A stretch of DNA of 64,000 bases from Bathymodiolus brooksi (taxonomy: Eukaryota > Mollusca > Bivalvia > Mytilida > Modiolidae), in NCBI GenBank assembly GCA_963680875.1, contig OY804578.1, positions 1,612,001 through 1,676,000 of the forward strand, written 5' to 3'. The translations under genes were made by a program, and so were the position numbers. The first letter of the stretch is position 1. Every line of letters starts with the position of its first letter. The notes beneath the pieces are model-generated. The model saw only the letters and a list, made by a program, of their open reading frames with translations. It was not told the origin of the DNA and searched no databases. Positions 37,889 to 50,595 of the stretch are shown in pieces.

Positions 37889-40800
37889 TAGATCTTTAGT
37901 TCTCAGTGTAGTGTTTGTATTGATAAATAGATCTTTAGTTTTCTGTGTAGTGCTTTGTATTGATATATAGATCTTTAGTTTTCTGTGTAGTGTTTTGTAT
38001 TGATATATAGATCTTTAGTTTTCTGTGTAATGTTTTGTATTGATATATAGATCTTTAGTTTTCTGTGTAATGTTTTGTATTGATATAAAGATCTTTAGTT
38101 TTCTATGTAGTGTTTTGTATTGATATATAGATCTTTAGTTTTCTGTTTTGTGTTTTGTATTGATATATAGATCTTTAGTTTTCTCTGTAGTGTTTTGTAT
38201 TGATATATAGATCTTTAGTTTTCTGTGTAGTGTTTTGTATTGATATATAGATCTTTAGTTTTCTGTGTAGTGCTTTGTATTGATATATAGATCTTTAGTT
38301 TTCAGTGTAATGTTTTGTATTGATATATAGATCTTTAGTTTTCTGTGTAGTGTTTTGTATTGATATATAGATCTTTAGTTTTCTGTGTAGTGTTTTGTAT
38401 TGATATATAGATCTTTAGTTTTCTGTGTAGTGTTTTGTTTTGATATATATATCTTTAGTTTTATGTGTAGTGTTTTGTATTGATATAGAGATCTTTAGTT
38501 TTCTGTGTAGTGTTTTGTATTGATATATAGATCTTTAGTTTTCTGTTTAATGTTTTGTATTGATATATAGATCTTTAGTTTTCTATGTAGTGTTTTGTAT
38601 TGATAAATAGATCTTTAGTTTTCTATGTAGTGTTTTGTATTGATATATAGATCTTTAGTTTTCTATGTAGTGTTTTGTATTGATATATAGATCTTTAGTT
38701 TTCTGTGTAGTGTTTTGTATTGATATATAGATCTTTAGTTTTCTGTGTAGTGTTTTGTATTGATATATAGATCTTTAGTTTTCTGTTTAGTGTTTGTATT
38801 GAAATATAGATCGTTAGTTCTCAGTGTAGTGTTTTGTATTGATATATAGATCTTTAGTTTTCTGTGTAGTGTTTTGTATTGATATATAGATCTTTAGTTT
38901 TCTATGTAGTGTTTTGTATTGATATATAGATCTTTAGTTTTCTGTGTAATGTTTTGTATTGATATATAGATCTTTAGTTTTCTGTGTAGTGTTTTGTATT
39001 GATATATAGATCTTTAGTTTTCTGGGTAGTGTTTTGTATTGAGATATAGATCTTTAGTTATCTGTGTAGTGTTTTGTATTGATATATAGATCTTTAGTTT
39101 TCTGTGTAGTGTTTTGTATTGATATATAGATCTTTAGTTTTCTGTGTAGTGTTTTGTATTGATATATAGATCTTTAGTTTTCTATGTAGTGTTTTGTATT
39201 GATATATAGATCTTTAGTTTTCTGTGTAGTGTTTTGTATTGATATATAGATCTTTAGTTTTCTGTGTAGTGCTTTGTATTGATATATAGATCTTTAGTTT
39301 TCTGTGTAGTGTTTGGTATTGATATATAGATCTTTAGTTCTCAGTGTAGTGTTTTGTATTGATAAATAGATCTTTAGTTTTCTGTGTAGTGTTTTGTATT
39401 GATATATAGATCTTTAGTTTTCTGGGTAGTGTTTTGTATTGAGATATAGATCTTTAGTTTTCTGTGTAGTGTTTTGTATTGATATATAGATCTTTAGTTT
39501 TCTGTGTAGTGTTTTGTATTGATATATAGATCTTTAGTTTTCTGTGTAGTGTTTTGTATTGATATATAAATCTTTAGTTTTCTATGTAGTGTTTTGTATT
39601 GATATATAGATCTTTAGTTTTCTGTGTAGTGTTTTGTATTGATATATAGATCTTTAGTTTTCTGTGTAGTGCTTTGTATTGATATATAGATCTTTAGTTT
39701 TCTGTGTAGTGTTTGGTATTGATATATAGATCTTTAGTTCTCAGTGTAGTGTTTTGTATTGATAAATAGATCTTTAGTTTTCTGTGTAGTGTTTTGTATT
39801 GATATATAGATCTTTAGTTTTCTGTGTAGTGTTTTGTATTGATATATAGATCTTTAGTTTTCTGTGTAATGTTTTGTATTGATATAAAGATCTTTTGTTT
39901 TCTGTGTAATGTTTTGTATTGATATATAGATCTTTAGTTTTCTGTTTAGTGTTTTGTATTGATATATAGATCTTTAGTTTTCTGTGTAGTGTTTTGTACT
40001 GATATATAGATCTTTAGTTTTCTGTGTAGTGTTTTGTATTGATATATAGATCTTTAGTTTTCTATGTAGTGTTTTGTATTGATATATAGATCTTTAGTTT
40101 TCTGTGTAGTGTTTTGTATTGATATATAGATCTTTAGTTTTCTGTGTAGTGTTTTGTACTGATATATAGATCTTTAGTTTTCTATGTAGTGTTTATTATT
40201 GATATATAGATCTTTAGTTTTCTGTGTATTGTTTTGTATTGATATATAGATCTTTAGTTTTCTATGTAGTGTTTTGTATTGATATATAGATCTTTAGTTT
40301 TCTGTTTAATGTTTTGTATTGATATATAGATCTTTAGTTTTCTATGTAGTGTTTTGTATTGATATATAGATCTTTAGTTTTCTGTGTAGTGTTTTGTATT
40401 GATATATAGATTTTTAGTTTTCTATGTAGTTTTTTGTATTGATATATAGATCTTTAGTTTTCTATGTAATGTTTTGTATTGATATATAGATCTTTAGTTT
40501 TCTGTGTAGTGTTTTGTATTGATATATAGATCTTTAGTTTTCTGTGTAGTGTTTTGTATTGATATATAGATCTTTAGTTTTCTATGTAGTGTTTTGTATT
40601 GATATATAGATCTTTAGTTTTCTGTGTAGTGTTTTGTATTGATATATAGATCTATAGTTTTCTATGTAGTGTTTTGCATTGATATATAGATCTTTAGTTT
40701 TCTGTGTAGTGTTTTGTATTGATATATAGATTTTTTTTTCTATGTAATTTTTTGTATTGATATATAGATATTTAGTTTTCTGTGTAGTGTTTTGTATTGA

Positions 40801-42403
40801 TATATAGATCTTTAGTTTTCTGTGTAATGTTTTGTATTGATATATAGATCTTTAGTTTTCTGTGTAGTGTTTTGTATTGATATATAGATCTTTAGTTTTC
40901 TATGTAGTGTTTTGTATTGATATATAGATCTTTAGTTTTCTGTGTAGTGTTTTGTATTGATATATAGATCTTTAGTTTTCTGTGTAGTGTTTTGTATTGA
41001 TATATAGATCTTTAGTTTTTTGTGTAGTGTTTTGTATTGATATATAGATCTTTAGTTTTCTGTGTAGTGTTTTGTATTGATATATAGATCTTTAGTTTTC
41101 TGTGTAGTGTTTTGTATTGATATATAGATCTTTAGTTTTCTGTGTAGTGTTTTGTATTGATTTATAGATCTTTAGTTTTCTGTGTAGTGTTTGGTATTGA
41201 TATATAGATCTTTAGTTCTCAGTGTAGTGTTTGTATTGATAAATAGATCTTTAGTTTTCTGTGTAGTGTTTTGTATTGATATATAGATCTTTAGTTTTCT
41301 GTGTAGTGTTTTGTATTGATATATAGATCTTTAGTTTTCTGTGTAATGTTTTGTATTGATATAAAGATCTTTAGTTTTCTGTGTAGTGTTTTGTATTGAT
41401 ATATAGATCTTTAGTTTTCTGTGTAGTGTTTTGTATTGATATATAGATCTTTAGTTTTCTGTGTAGTGTTTTGTATTGATATATAGATCTTTAGTTTTCT
41501 GTTTAGTGTTTTGTATTGATATATAGATCTTTAGTTTTCTGCTTAGTGTTTTGTATTGAAATATAGATCGTTAGTTCTCAGTGTAGTGTTTTGTATTGAT
41601 ATATAGATCTTTAGTTTTCTGTGTAGTGTTTTGTACTGATATATAGATCATTAGTTTTCTGTGTAGTGTTTTGTATTCATATATAGATCTTTAGTTTTCT
41701 GTGTAATGTTTTGTATTGATATATAGATCTTTAGTTTTCTGTGTAGTGTTTTGTATTGATATATAGATCTTTAGTTTTCTGTTTAGTGTTTTGTATTGAT
41801 ATATAGATCTTTAGTTTTCTGCTTAGTGCTATGTATTGAAATATAGATCGTTAGTTCTCAGTGTAGTGTTTTGTATTGATATATAGATCTTTAGTTTTCT
41901 GTGTAGTGTTTTGTATTGATATATAGATCTTTAGTTTTCTATGTAGTGTTTTGTATTGATATATAGATCTTTAGGTTTCTGTGTAGTGTTTTGTATTGAT
42001 ATATAGATCTTTAGTTTTCTATGTAGTGTTTTGTATTGATATATAGATCTTTAGTTTTCTGTGTAGTGTTTTGTATTGATATATAGATCTTTAGTTTTCT
42101 GTGTAGTGTTTTGTATTGATATATAGATCTTTAGTTTTCTATGTAGTGTTTTGTATTGATATATAGATCTTTAGTTTTCTGTGTAGTGTTTTGTATTGAT
42201 ATATAGATCTTTAGTTTTCTATGTAGTGTTTTGTATTGATATATAGATCTTTAGGTTTCTGTGTAGTGTTTTGTATTGATATATAGATCTTTAGTTTTCT
42301 ATGTAGTGTTTTGTATTGATATATAGATCTTTAGTTTTCTGTGTAGTGTTTTGTATTGATTTATAGATCTTTAGTTTTCTGTGTAGTGTTTGGTATTGAT
42401 ATA
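37889..42403 (+). repeat. HOR unit 12 (4,515 bp, 113 monomers)
   Basis: Marker order: T26C, G23A, T1A, A22T variant (about 38,147), G18C, T17A/G23A, A32T, C16A, T1G, GATAAA, GAAATA 39-bp (38,790), T7G, T19G (39,024), T14A, the 400-bp duplication, T33C, T29A with G30T (40,192), G23T, C6T, T8A/T31C, 38-bp (40,727) joined directly to C6A, C16T, a second landmark (41,205), T19C/G20T twice, T12G twice, A38T, T29G. The G25A cassette, T27G and G18A/G20A monomers are missing. Confidence 0.9.
39007..39806 (+). repeat. 400-bp (10-monomer) tandem duplication (39,007-39,406 and 39,407-39,806)
   Basis: T19G with T37G, a G18A monomer, T26C, T29G and T14C/T39A recur exactly 400 bp apart. The second copy lacks the T14A monomer that follows T19G in the first, and has a G3A change near 39,569. 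T14A follows T19G in most other units but not at 34,909 or 14,641, so two T19G lineages have met here. Confidence 0.88.
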
Positions 42404-45400
42404 TAGATCTTTAGTTCTCAGTGTAGTGTTTGTATTGATAAATAGATCTTTAGTTTTCTGTGTAGTGCTTTGTATTGATATATAGATCTTTAGTTTTCTG
42501 TGTAGTGTTTTGTATTGATATATAGATCTTTAGTTTTCTGTGTAATGTTTTGTATTGATATATAGATCTTTAGTTTTCTGTGTAATGTTTTGTATTGATA
42601 TAAAGATCTTTAGTTTTCTATGTAGTGTTTTGTATTGATATATAGATCTTTAGTTTTCTGTTTAGTGTTTTGTATTGATATATAGATCTTTAGTTTTCTC
42701 TGTAGTGTTTTGTATTGATATATAGATCTTTAGTTTTCTGTGTAGTGTTTTGTATTGATATATAGATCTTTAGTTTTCTGTGTAGTGTTTTGTATTGATA
42801 TATAGATCTTTAGTTTTCAGTGTAATGTTTTGTATTGATATATAGATCTTTAGTTTTCTGTGTAGTGTTTTGTATTGATATATAGATCTTTAGTTTTCTG
42901 TGTAGTGTTTTGTATTGATATATAGATCTTTAGTTTTCTGTGTAGTGTTTTGTTTTGATATATAGATCTTTAGTTTTATGTGTAGTGTTTTGTATTGATA
43001 TAGAGATCTTTAGTTTTCTGTGTAGTGTTTTGTATTGATATATAGATCTTTAGTTTTCTGTTTAATGTTTTGTATTGATATATAGATCTTTAGTTTTCTA
43101 TGTAGTGTTTTGTATTGATAAATAGATCTTTAGTTTTCTATGTAGTGTTTTGTATTGATATATAGATCTTTAGTTTTCTATGTAGTGTTTTGTATTGATA
43201 TATAGATCTTTAGTTTTCTGTGTAGTGTTTTGTATTGATATATAGATCTTTAGTTTTCTGTGTAGTGTTTTGTATTGATATATAGATCTTTAGTTTTCTG
43301 TTTAGTGTTTGTATTGAAATATAGATCGTTAGTTCTCAGTGTAGTGTTTTGTATTGATATATAGATCTTTAGTTTTCTGTGTAGTGTTTTGTATTGATAT
43401 ATAGATCTTTAGTTTTCTATTTAGTGTTTTGTATTGATATATAGATCTTTAGTTTTCTGTGTAATGTTTTGTATTGATATATAGATCTTTAGTTTTCTGT
43501 GTAGTGTTTTGTATTGATATATAGATCTTTAGTTTTCTGGGTAGTGTTTTGTATTGAGATATAGATCTTTAGTTATCTGTGTAGTGTTTTGTATTGATAT
43601 ATAGATCTTTAGTTTTCTGTGTAGTGTTTTGTATTGATATATAGATCTTTAGTTTTCTGTGTAGTGTTTTGTATTGATATATAGATCTTTAGTTTTCTAT
43701 GTAGTGTTTTGTATTGATATATAGATCTTTAGTTTTCTGTGTAGTGTTTTGTATTGATATATAGATCTTTAGTTTTCTGTGTAGTGCTTTGTATTGATAT
43801 ATAGATCTTTAGTTTTCTGTGTAGTGTTTGGTATTGATATATAGATCTTTAGTTCTCAGTGTAGTGTTTTGTATTGATAAATAGATCTTTAGTTTTCTGT
43901 GTAGTGTTTTGTATTGATATATAGATCTTTAGTTTTCTGTGTAGTGTTTTGTATTGATATATAGATCTTTAGTTTTCTGTGTAATGTTTTGTATTGATAT
44001 AAAGATCTTTAGTTTTCTGTGTAATGTTTTGTATTGATATATAGATCTTTAGTTTTCTGTTTAGTGTTTTGTATTGATATATAGATCTTTAGTTTTCTGT
44101 GTAGTGTTTTGTATTGATATATAGATCTTTAGTTTTCTGTGTAGTGTTTTGTATTGATATATAGATCTTTAGTTTTCTGTTTAATGTTTTGTATTGATAT
44201 ATAGATCTTTAGTTTTCTATGTAGTGTTTTGTATTGATAAATAGATCTTTAGTTTTCTATGTAGTATTTTGTATTGATATATAGATCTTTAGTTTTCTGT
44301 GTAGTGTTTTGTATTGTTATATAGATCTTTAGTTTTCTGTGTAGTGTTTTGTATTGATATATAGATCTTTAGTTTTCTGTGTAGTGTTTTGTATTGATAT
44401 ATAGATCTTTAGTTTTCTGTGTAGTATTTTGTATTGATATATAGATCTTTAGTTTTCTGTGTAGTGTTTTGTATTGATATATAGATCTTTAGTTTTCTGT
44501 GTAGTGTTTTGTACTGATATATAGATCTTTAGTTTTCTGTGTAGTGTTTTGTATTGATATATAGATCTTTAGTTTTCTGTGTAGTGTGTTGTATTGATAT
44601 ATAGGTCTTTAGTTTTCTGTGTAGTGTTTTGTATTGATATATAGATCTTTAGTTTTCTGTGTAGTGTTTTGTACTGATATATAGATCTTTAGTTTTCTAT
44701 GTAGTGTTTAGTATTGATATATAGATCTTTGGTTTTCTATGTAGTGTTTTGTATTGATATATAGATCTTTAGTTTTCTGTGTAGTGTTTTGTATTGATAT
44801 ATAGATCTTTAGTTTTCTGTGTAGTGTTTTGTACTGATATATAGATCTTTAGTTTTCTATGTAGTGTTTAGTATTGATATATAGATCTTTAGTTTTCTAT
44901 GTAGTGTTTTGTATTGATATATAGATCTTTAGTTTTCTGTGTAGTGTTTTGTATTGATATATAGATCTTTAGTTTTCTGTGTATTGTTTTGTATTGATAT
45001 ATAGATCTTTAGTTTTCTATGTAATGTTTTGTATTGATATATAGATCTTTAGTTTTCTGTGTAGTGTTTTGTATTGATATATAGATCTATTGTTTTCTGT
45101 GTAGTGTTTTGTATTGATATATAGATTTTTAGTTTTCTATGTAGTTTTTTGTATTGATATATAGATCTTTAGTTTTCTATGTAATGTTTTGTATTGATAT
45201 ATAGATCTTTAGTTTTCTGTGTAGTGTTTTGTATTGATATATAGATCTATTGTTTTCTGTGTAGTGTTTTGTATTGATATATAGATCTTTAGTTTTCTAT
45301 GTAATGTTTTGTATTGATATATAGATCTTTAGTTTTCTGTGTAGTGTTTTGTATTGATATATAGATCTTTAGTTTTCTGTTTAGTGTTTTGTATTGATAT

Positions 45401-46919
45401 ATAGATTTTTAGTTTTCTATGTAGTTTTTTGTATTGATATATAGATCTTTAGTTTCCTATGTAGTGTTTTGTATTGATATATAGATCTATTGTTTTCTAT
45501 GTAGTGTTTTGCATTGATATATAGATCTTTAGTTTTCTGTGTAGTGTTTTGTATTGATATATAGATTTTTTTTTCTATGTAATTTTTTGTATTGATATAT
45601 AGATCTTTAGTTTTCTATGTAGTGTTTTGTATTTATTTATATATCTTTAGTTTTCTATGTAGTGTTTTGTATTGATATATAGATCTTTAGTTTTCTGCTT
45701 AGTGTTTTGTATTGAAATATAGATCGTTAGTTCTCAGTGTAGTGTTTTGTATTGATATATAGATCTTTAGTTTTCTGTGTAGTGTTTTGTATTGATATAT
45801 AGATATTTAGTTTTCTGTGTAGTGTTTTGTATTGATATATAGATCTTTAGTTTTCTGTGTAGTGTTTTGTATTGATATATAGATCTTTAGTTTTCTATGT
45901 AGTGTTTTGTATTGATATATAGATCTTTAGTTTTCTGTGTAGTGTTTTGTATTGATATATAGATCTTTAGTTTTATGTGTAGTGTTTTGTATTGATATAT
46001 AGATCTTTAGTTTTTTGTGTAGTGTTTTGTATTGATATATAGATCTTTAGTTTTCTGTGTAGTGTTTTGTATTGATATATAGATCTTTAGTTTTCTGTGT
46101 AGTGTTTTGTATTGATATATAGATCTTTAGTTTTCTGTGTAATGTTTTGTATTGATATAAAGATCTTTAGTTTTCTGTGTAGTGTTTTGTATTGATATAT
46201 AGATCTTTAGTTTTCTGTTTAGTGTTTTGTATTGATATATAGATCTTTAGTTTTCTGTGTAGTGTTTTGTATTGATATATAGATCTTTAGTTTTCTGTTT
46301 AGTGTTTTGTATTGATATATAGATCTTTAGTTTTCTGCTTAGTGTTTTGTATTGAAATATAGATCGTTAGTTCTCAGTGTAGTGTTTTGTATTGATATAT
46401 AGATCTTTAGTTTTCTGTGTAGTGTTTTGTACTGATATATAGATCTTTAGTTTTCTGTGTAGTGTTTTGTATTCATATATAGATCTTTAGTTTTCTGTGT
46501 AATGTTTTGTATTGATATATAGATCTTTAGTTTTCTGTGTAGTGTTTTGTATTGATATATAGATCTTTAGTTTTCTATATAGTGTTTTGTGTTGATATAT
46601 AGATCTTTAGTTTTCTGTGTAGTGTTTTGTATTGATATATATATCTTTAGTTTTATGTGTAGTGTTTTGTATTGATATATAGATCTTTAGTTTTCTGTGT
46701 AGTGTTTTGTATTGATATATAGATCTTTAGTTTTCTATGTAGTGTTTTGTATTGATATATAGATCTTTAGGTTTCTGTGTAGTGTTTTGTATTGATATAT
46801 ATATCTTTAGTTTTCTATGTAGTGTTTTGTATTGATATATAGATCTTTAGTTTTCTGTGTAGTGTTTTGTATTGATTTATAGATCTTTAGTTTTCTGTGT
46901 AGTGTTTGGTATTGATATA
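42404..46919 (+). repeat. HOR unit 13 (4,516 bp, 113 monomers): best reference cycle
   Basis: This unit contains nearly every marker section once: landmark, T26C, T1A, G18C, T17A/G23A, A32T, C16A, T1G, GATAAA, GAAATA 39-bp (43,310), T7G, T19G (43,539), T14A, T26C, T29G, second T14C, T1A, G25A cassette (44,266), T27G/A4G (44,584), T29A, A10G, G23T, T8A/A10T, C6T, T31C, 38-bp (45,562), G35T/A38T, T19C/G20T, T7G, C6A, C16A, C16T, T1A, T19C/G20T, T7G, T33C, G35C, G18A/G20A (46,577), T12G, A38T, T29G. The T8A/A10T-C6T portion is itself repeated at a 120-160-bp scale (45,088-45,420). Confidence 0.92.
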
Positions 46920-49900
46920 TAGATCTTTAGTTCTCAGTGTAGTGTTTTTATTGATAAATAGATCTTTAGTTTTCTCTGTAGTGTTTTGTATTGATATATA
47001 GATCTTTAGTTTTCTGTGTAGTGTTTTGTATTGATATATAGATCTTTAGTTTTCTGTGTAATGTTTTGTATTGATATAAAGATCTTTAGTTTTCTATGTA
47101 GTGTTTTGTATTGATATATAGATCTTTAGTTTTCTGTTTAGTGTTTTGTATTGATATATAGATCTTTAGTTTTCTATGTAGTGTTTTGTATTGATATATA
47201 GATCTTTAGTTTTCTGTGTAGTGTTTTGTATTGATATATAGATCTTTAGTTTTCTGTGTAGTGTTTTGTATTGATATATAGATCTTTAGTTTTCAGTGTA
47301 ATGTTTTGTATTGATATATAGATCTTTAGTTTTCTGTGTAGTGTTTTGTATTGATATATAGATCTTTAGTTTTCTGTGTAGTGTTTTGTATTGATATATA
47401 GATCTTTAGTTTTCTGTGTAGTGTTTTGTTTTGATATATAGATCTTTAGTTTTATGTGTAGTGTTTTGTATTGATATAGAGATCTTTAGTTTTCTGTGTA
47501 GTGTTTTGTATTGATATATAGATCTTTAGTTTTCTGTTTAATGTTTTGTATTGATATATAGATCTTTAGTTTTCTATGTAGTGTTTTGTATTGATAAATA
47601 GATCTTTTGTTTTCTATGTAGTGTTTTGTATTGATATATAGATCTTTAGTTTTCTATGTAGTGTTTTGTATTGATATATAGATCTTTAGTTTTCTGTGTA
47701 GTGTTTTGTATTGATATATAGATCTTTAGTTTTCTGTTTAGTGTTTGTATTGAAATATAGATCGTTAGTTCTCAGTGTAGTGTTTTGTATTGATATATAG
47801 ATCTTTAGTTTTCTGTGTAGTGTTTTGTATTGATATATAGATCTTTAGTTTTCTATGTAGTGTTTTGTATTGATATATAGATCTTTAGTTTTCTGTGTAA
47901 TGTTTTGTATTGATATATAGATCTTTAGTTTTCTGTGTAGTGTTTTGTATTGATATATAGATCTTTAGTTTTCTGTGTAATGTTTTGTATTGATATATAG
48001 ATCTTTAGTTTTCTGTGTAGTGTTTTGTATTGATATATAGATCTTTAGTTTTCTGGGTAGTGTTTTGTATTGAGATATAGATCTTTAGTTATCTGTGTAG
48101 TGTTTTGTATTGATATATAGATCTTTAGTTTTCTGTGTAGTGTTTTGTATTGATATATAGATCTTTAGTTTTCTGTGTAGTGCTTTGTATTGATATATAT
48201 ATCTTTAGTTTTCTGTGTAGTGTTTGGTATTGATATATAGATCTTTAGTTCTCAGTGTAGTGTTTTGTATTGATAAATAGATCTTTAGTTTTCTGTGTAG
48301 TGTTTTGTATTGATATATAGATCTTTAGTTTTCTGTGTAGTGTTTTGTATTGATATATAGATCTTTAGTTTTCTGTGTAATGTTTTGTATTGATATAAAG
48401 ATCTTTAATTTTCTGTGTAATGTTTTGTATTGATATATAGATCTTTAGTTTTCTGTTTAGTGTTTTGTATTGATATATAGATCTTTAGTTTTCTGTGTAG
48501 TGTTTTGTACTGATATATAGATCTTTAGTTTTCTATGTAGTGTTTAGTATTGATATATAGATCTTTGGTTTTCTATGTAGTGTTTTGTATTGATATATAG
48601 ATCTTTAGTTTTCTGTGTAGTGTTTTGTATTGATATATAGATCTTTAGTTTTCTGTGTAGTGTTTTGTACTGATATATAGATCTTTAGTTTTCTATGTAG
48701 TGTTTAGTATTGATATATAGATCTTTAGTTTTCTATGTAGTGTTTTGTATTGATATATAGATCTTTAGTTTTCTGTGTAGTGTTTTGTATTGATATATAG
48801 ATCTTTAGTTTTCTGTGTATTGTTTTGTATTGATATATAGATCTTTAGTTTTCTATGTAGTGTTTTGTATTGATATATAGATCTTTAGTTTTCTGTTTAA
48901 TGTTTTGTATTGATATATAGATATTTAGTTTTCTATGTAGTGTTTTGTATTGATATATAGATCTTTAGTTTTCTGTGTAGTGTTTTGTATTGATATATAG
49001 ATTTTTAGTTTTCTATGTAGTTTTTTGTATTGATATATAGATCTTTAGTTTTCTATGTAATGTTTTGTATTGATATATAGATCTTTAGTTTTCTGTGTAG
49101 TGTTTTGTATTGATATATAGATCTTTAGTTTTCTGTGTAGTGTTTTGTATTGATATATAGATCTTTAGTTTTCTATGTAATGTTTTGTATTGATATATAG
49201 ATCTTTAGTTTTCTGTGTAGTGTTTTGTACTGATATATAGATCTTTAGTTTTCTGTGTAGTGTTTTGTATTGATATATAGATTTTTAGTTTTCTATGTAG
49301 TTTTTTGTATTGATATATAGATCTTTAGTTTTCGATGTAGTGTTTTGTATTGATATATAGATCTTTAGTTTTCTGTGTAGTGTTTTGTATTGATATATAG
49401 ATCTATAGTTTTCTATGTAGTGTTTTGCATTGATATATAGATCTTTAGTTTTCTGTGTAGTGTTTTGTATTGATATATAGATTTTTTTTTCTATGTAATT
49501 TTTTGTATTGATATATAGATCTTTAGTTTTCTATGTAGTGTTTTGTATTTATTTATATATCTTTAGTTTTCTATGTAGTGTTTTGTATTGATATATAGAT
49601 CTTTAGTTTTCTGCTTAGTGTTTTGTATTGAAATATAGATCGTTAGTTCTCAGTGTAGTGTTTTGTATTGATATATAGATCTTTAGTTTTCTGTGTAGTG
49701 TTTTGTATTGATATATAGATATTTAGTTTTCTGTGTAGTGTTTTGTATTGATATATAGATCTTTAGTTTTCTATGTAGTGTTTTGTATTGATATATAGAT
49801 CTTTAGTTTTCTGTGTAGTGTTTTGTATTGATATATAGATCTTTAGTTTTATGTGTAGTGTTTTGTATTGATATATAGATCTTTAGTTTTTTGTGTAGTG

Positions 49901-50595
49901 TTTTGTATTGATATATAGATCTTTAGTTTTCTGTGTAGTGTTTTGTATTGATATATAGATCTTTAGTTTTCTGTGTAGTGTTTTGTATTGATATATAGAT
50001 CTTTAGTTTTCTGTGTAATGTTTTGTATTGATATAAAGATCTTTAGTTTTCTGTGTAGTGTTTTGTATTGATATATAGATCTTTAGTTTTCTGTTTAGTG
50101 TTTTGTATTGATATATAGATCTTTAGTTTTCTGTGTAGTGTTTTGTATTGATATATAGATCTTTAGTTTTCTGTTTAGTGTTTTGTATTGATATATAGAT
50201 CTTTAGTTTTCTGCTTAGTGTTTTGTATTGAAATATAGATCGTTAGTTCTCAGTGTAGTGTTTTGTATTGATATATAGATCTTTAGTTTTCTGTGTAGTG
50301 TTTTGTACTGATATATAGATCTTTAGTTTTCTGTGTAGTGTTTTGTATTCATATATAGATCTTTAGTTTTCTGTGTAATGTTTTGTATTGATATATAGAT
50401 CTTTAGTTTTCTGTGTAGTGTTTTGTATTGATATATAGATCTTTAGGTTTCTGTGTAGTGTTTTGTATTGATATATAGATCTTTAGTTTTCTATGTAGTG
50501 TTTTGTATTGATATATAGATCTTTAGTTTTCTGTGTAGTGTTTTGTATTGATTTATAGATCTTTAGTTTTCTGTGTAGTGTTTGGTATTGATATA
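46920..50595 (+). repeat. HOR unit 14 (3,676 bp, 92 monomers)
   Basis: The landmark is the TTTTTATT subtype, otherwise seen only at 9.5-13.6 kb and at 50,596. It is followed by G18C instead of T26C. T19G lies at 48,055, exactly 4,516 bp after that of unit 13. The G25A cassette and T27G sections are absent; T33C leads straight to T29A and A10G (about 48,570). The C6T block, the 38-bp monomer (49,482), C6A, C16A, C16T, T19C/G20T and T12G follow. A CpG at 49,333-49,334 is a rare private change. Confidence 0.9.
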
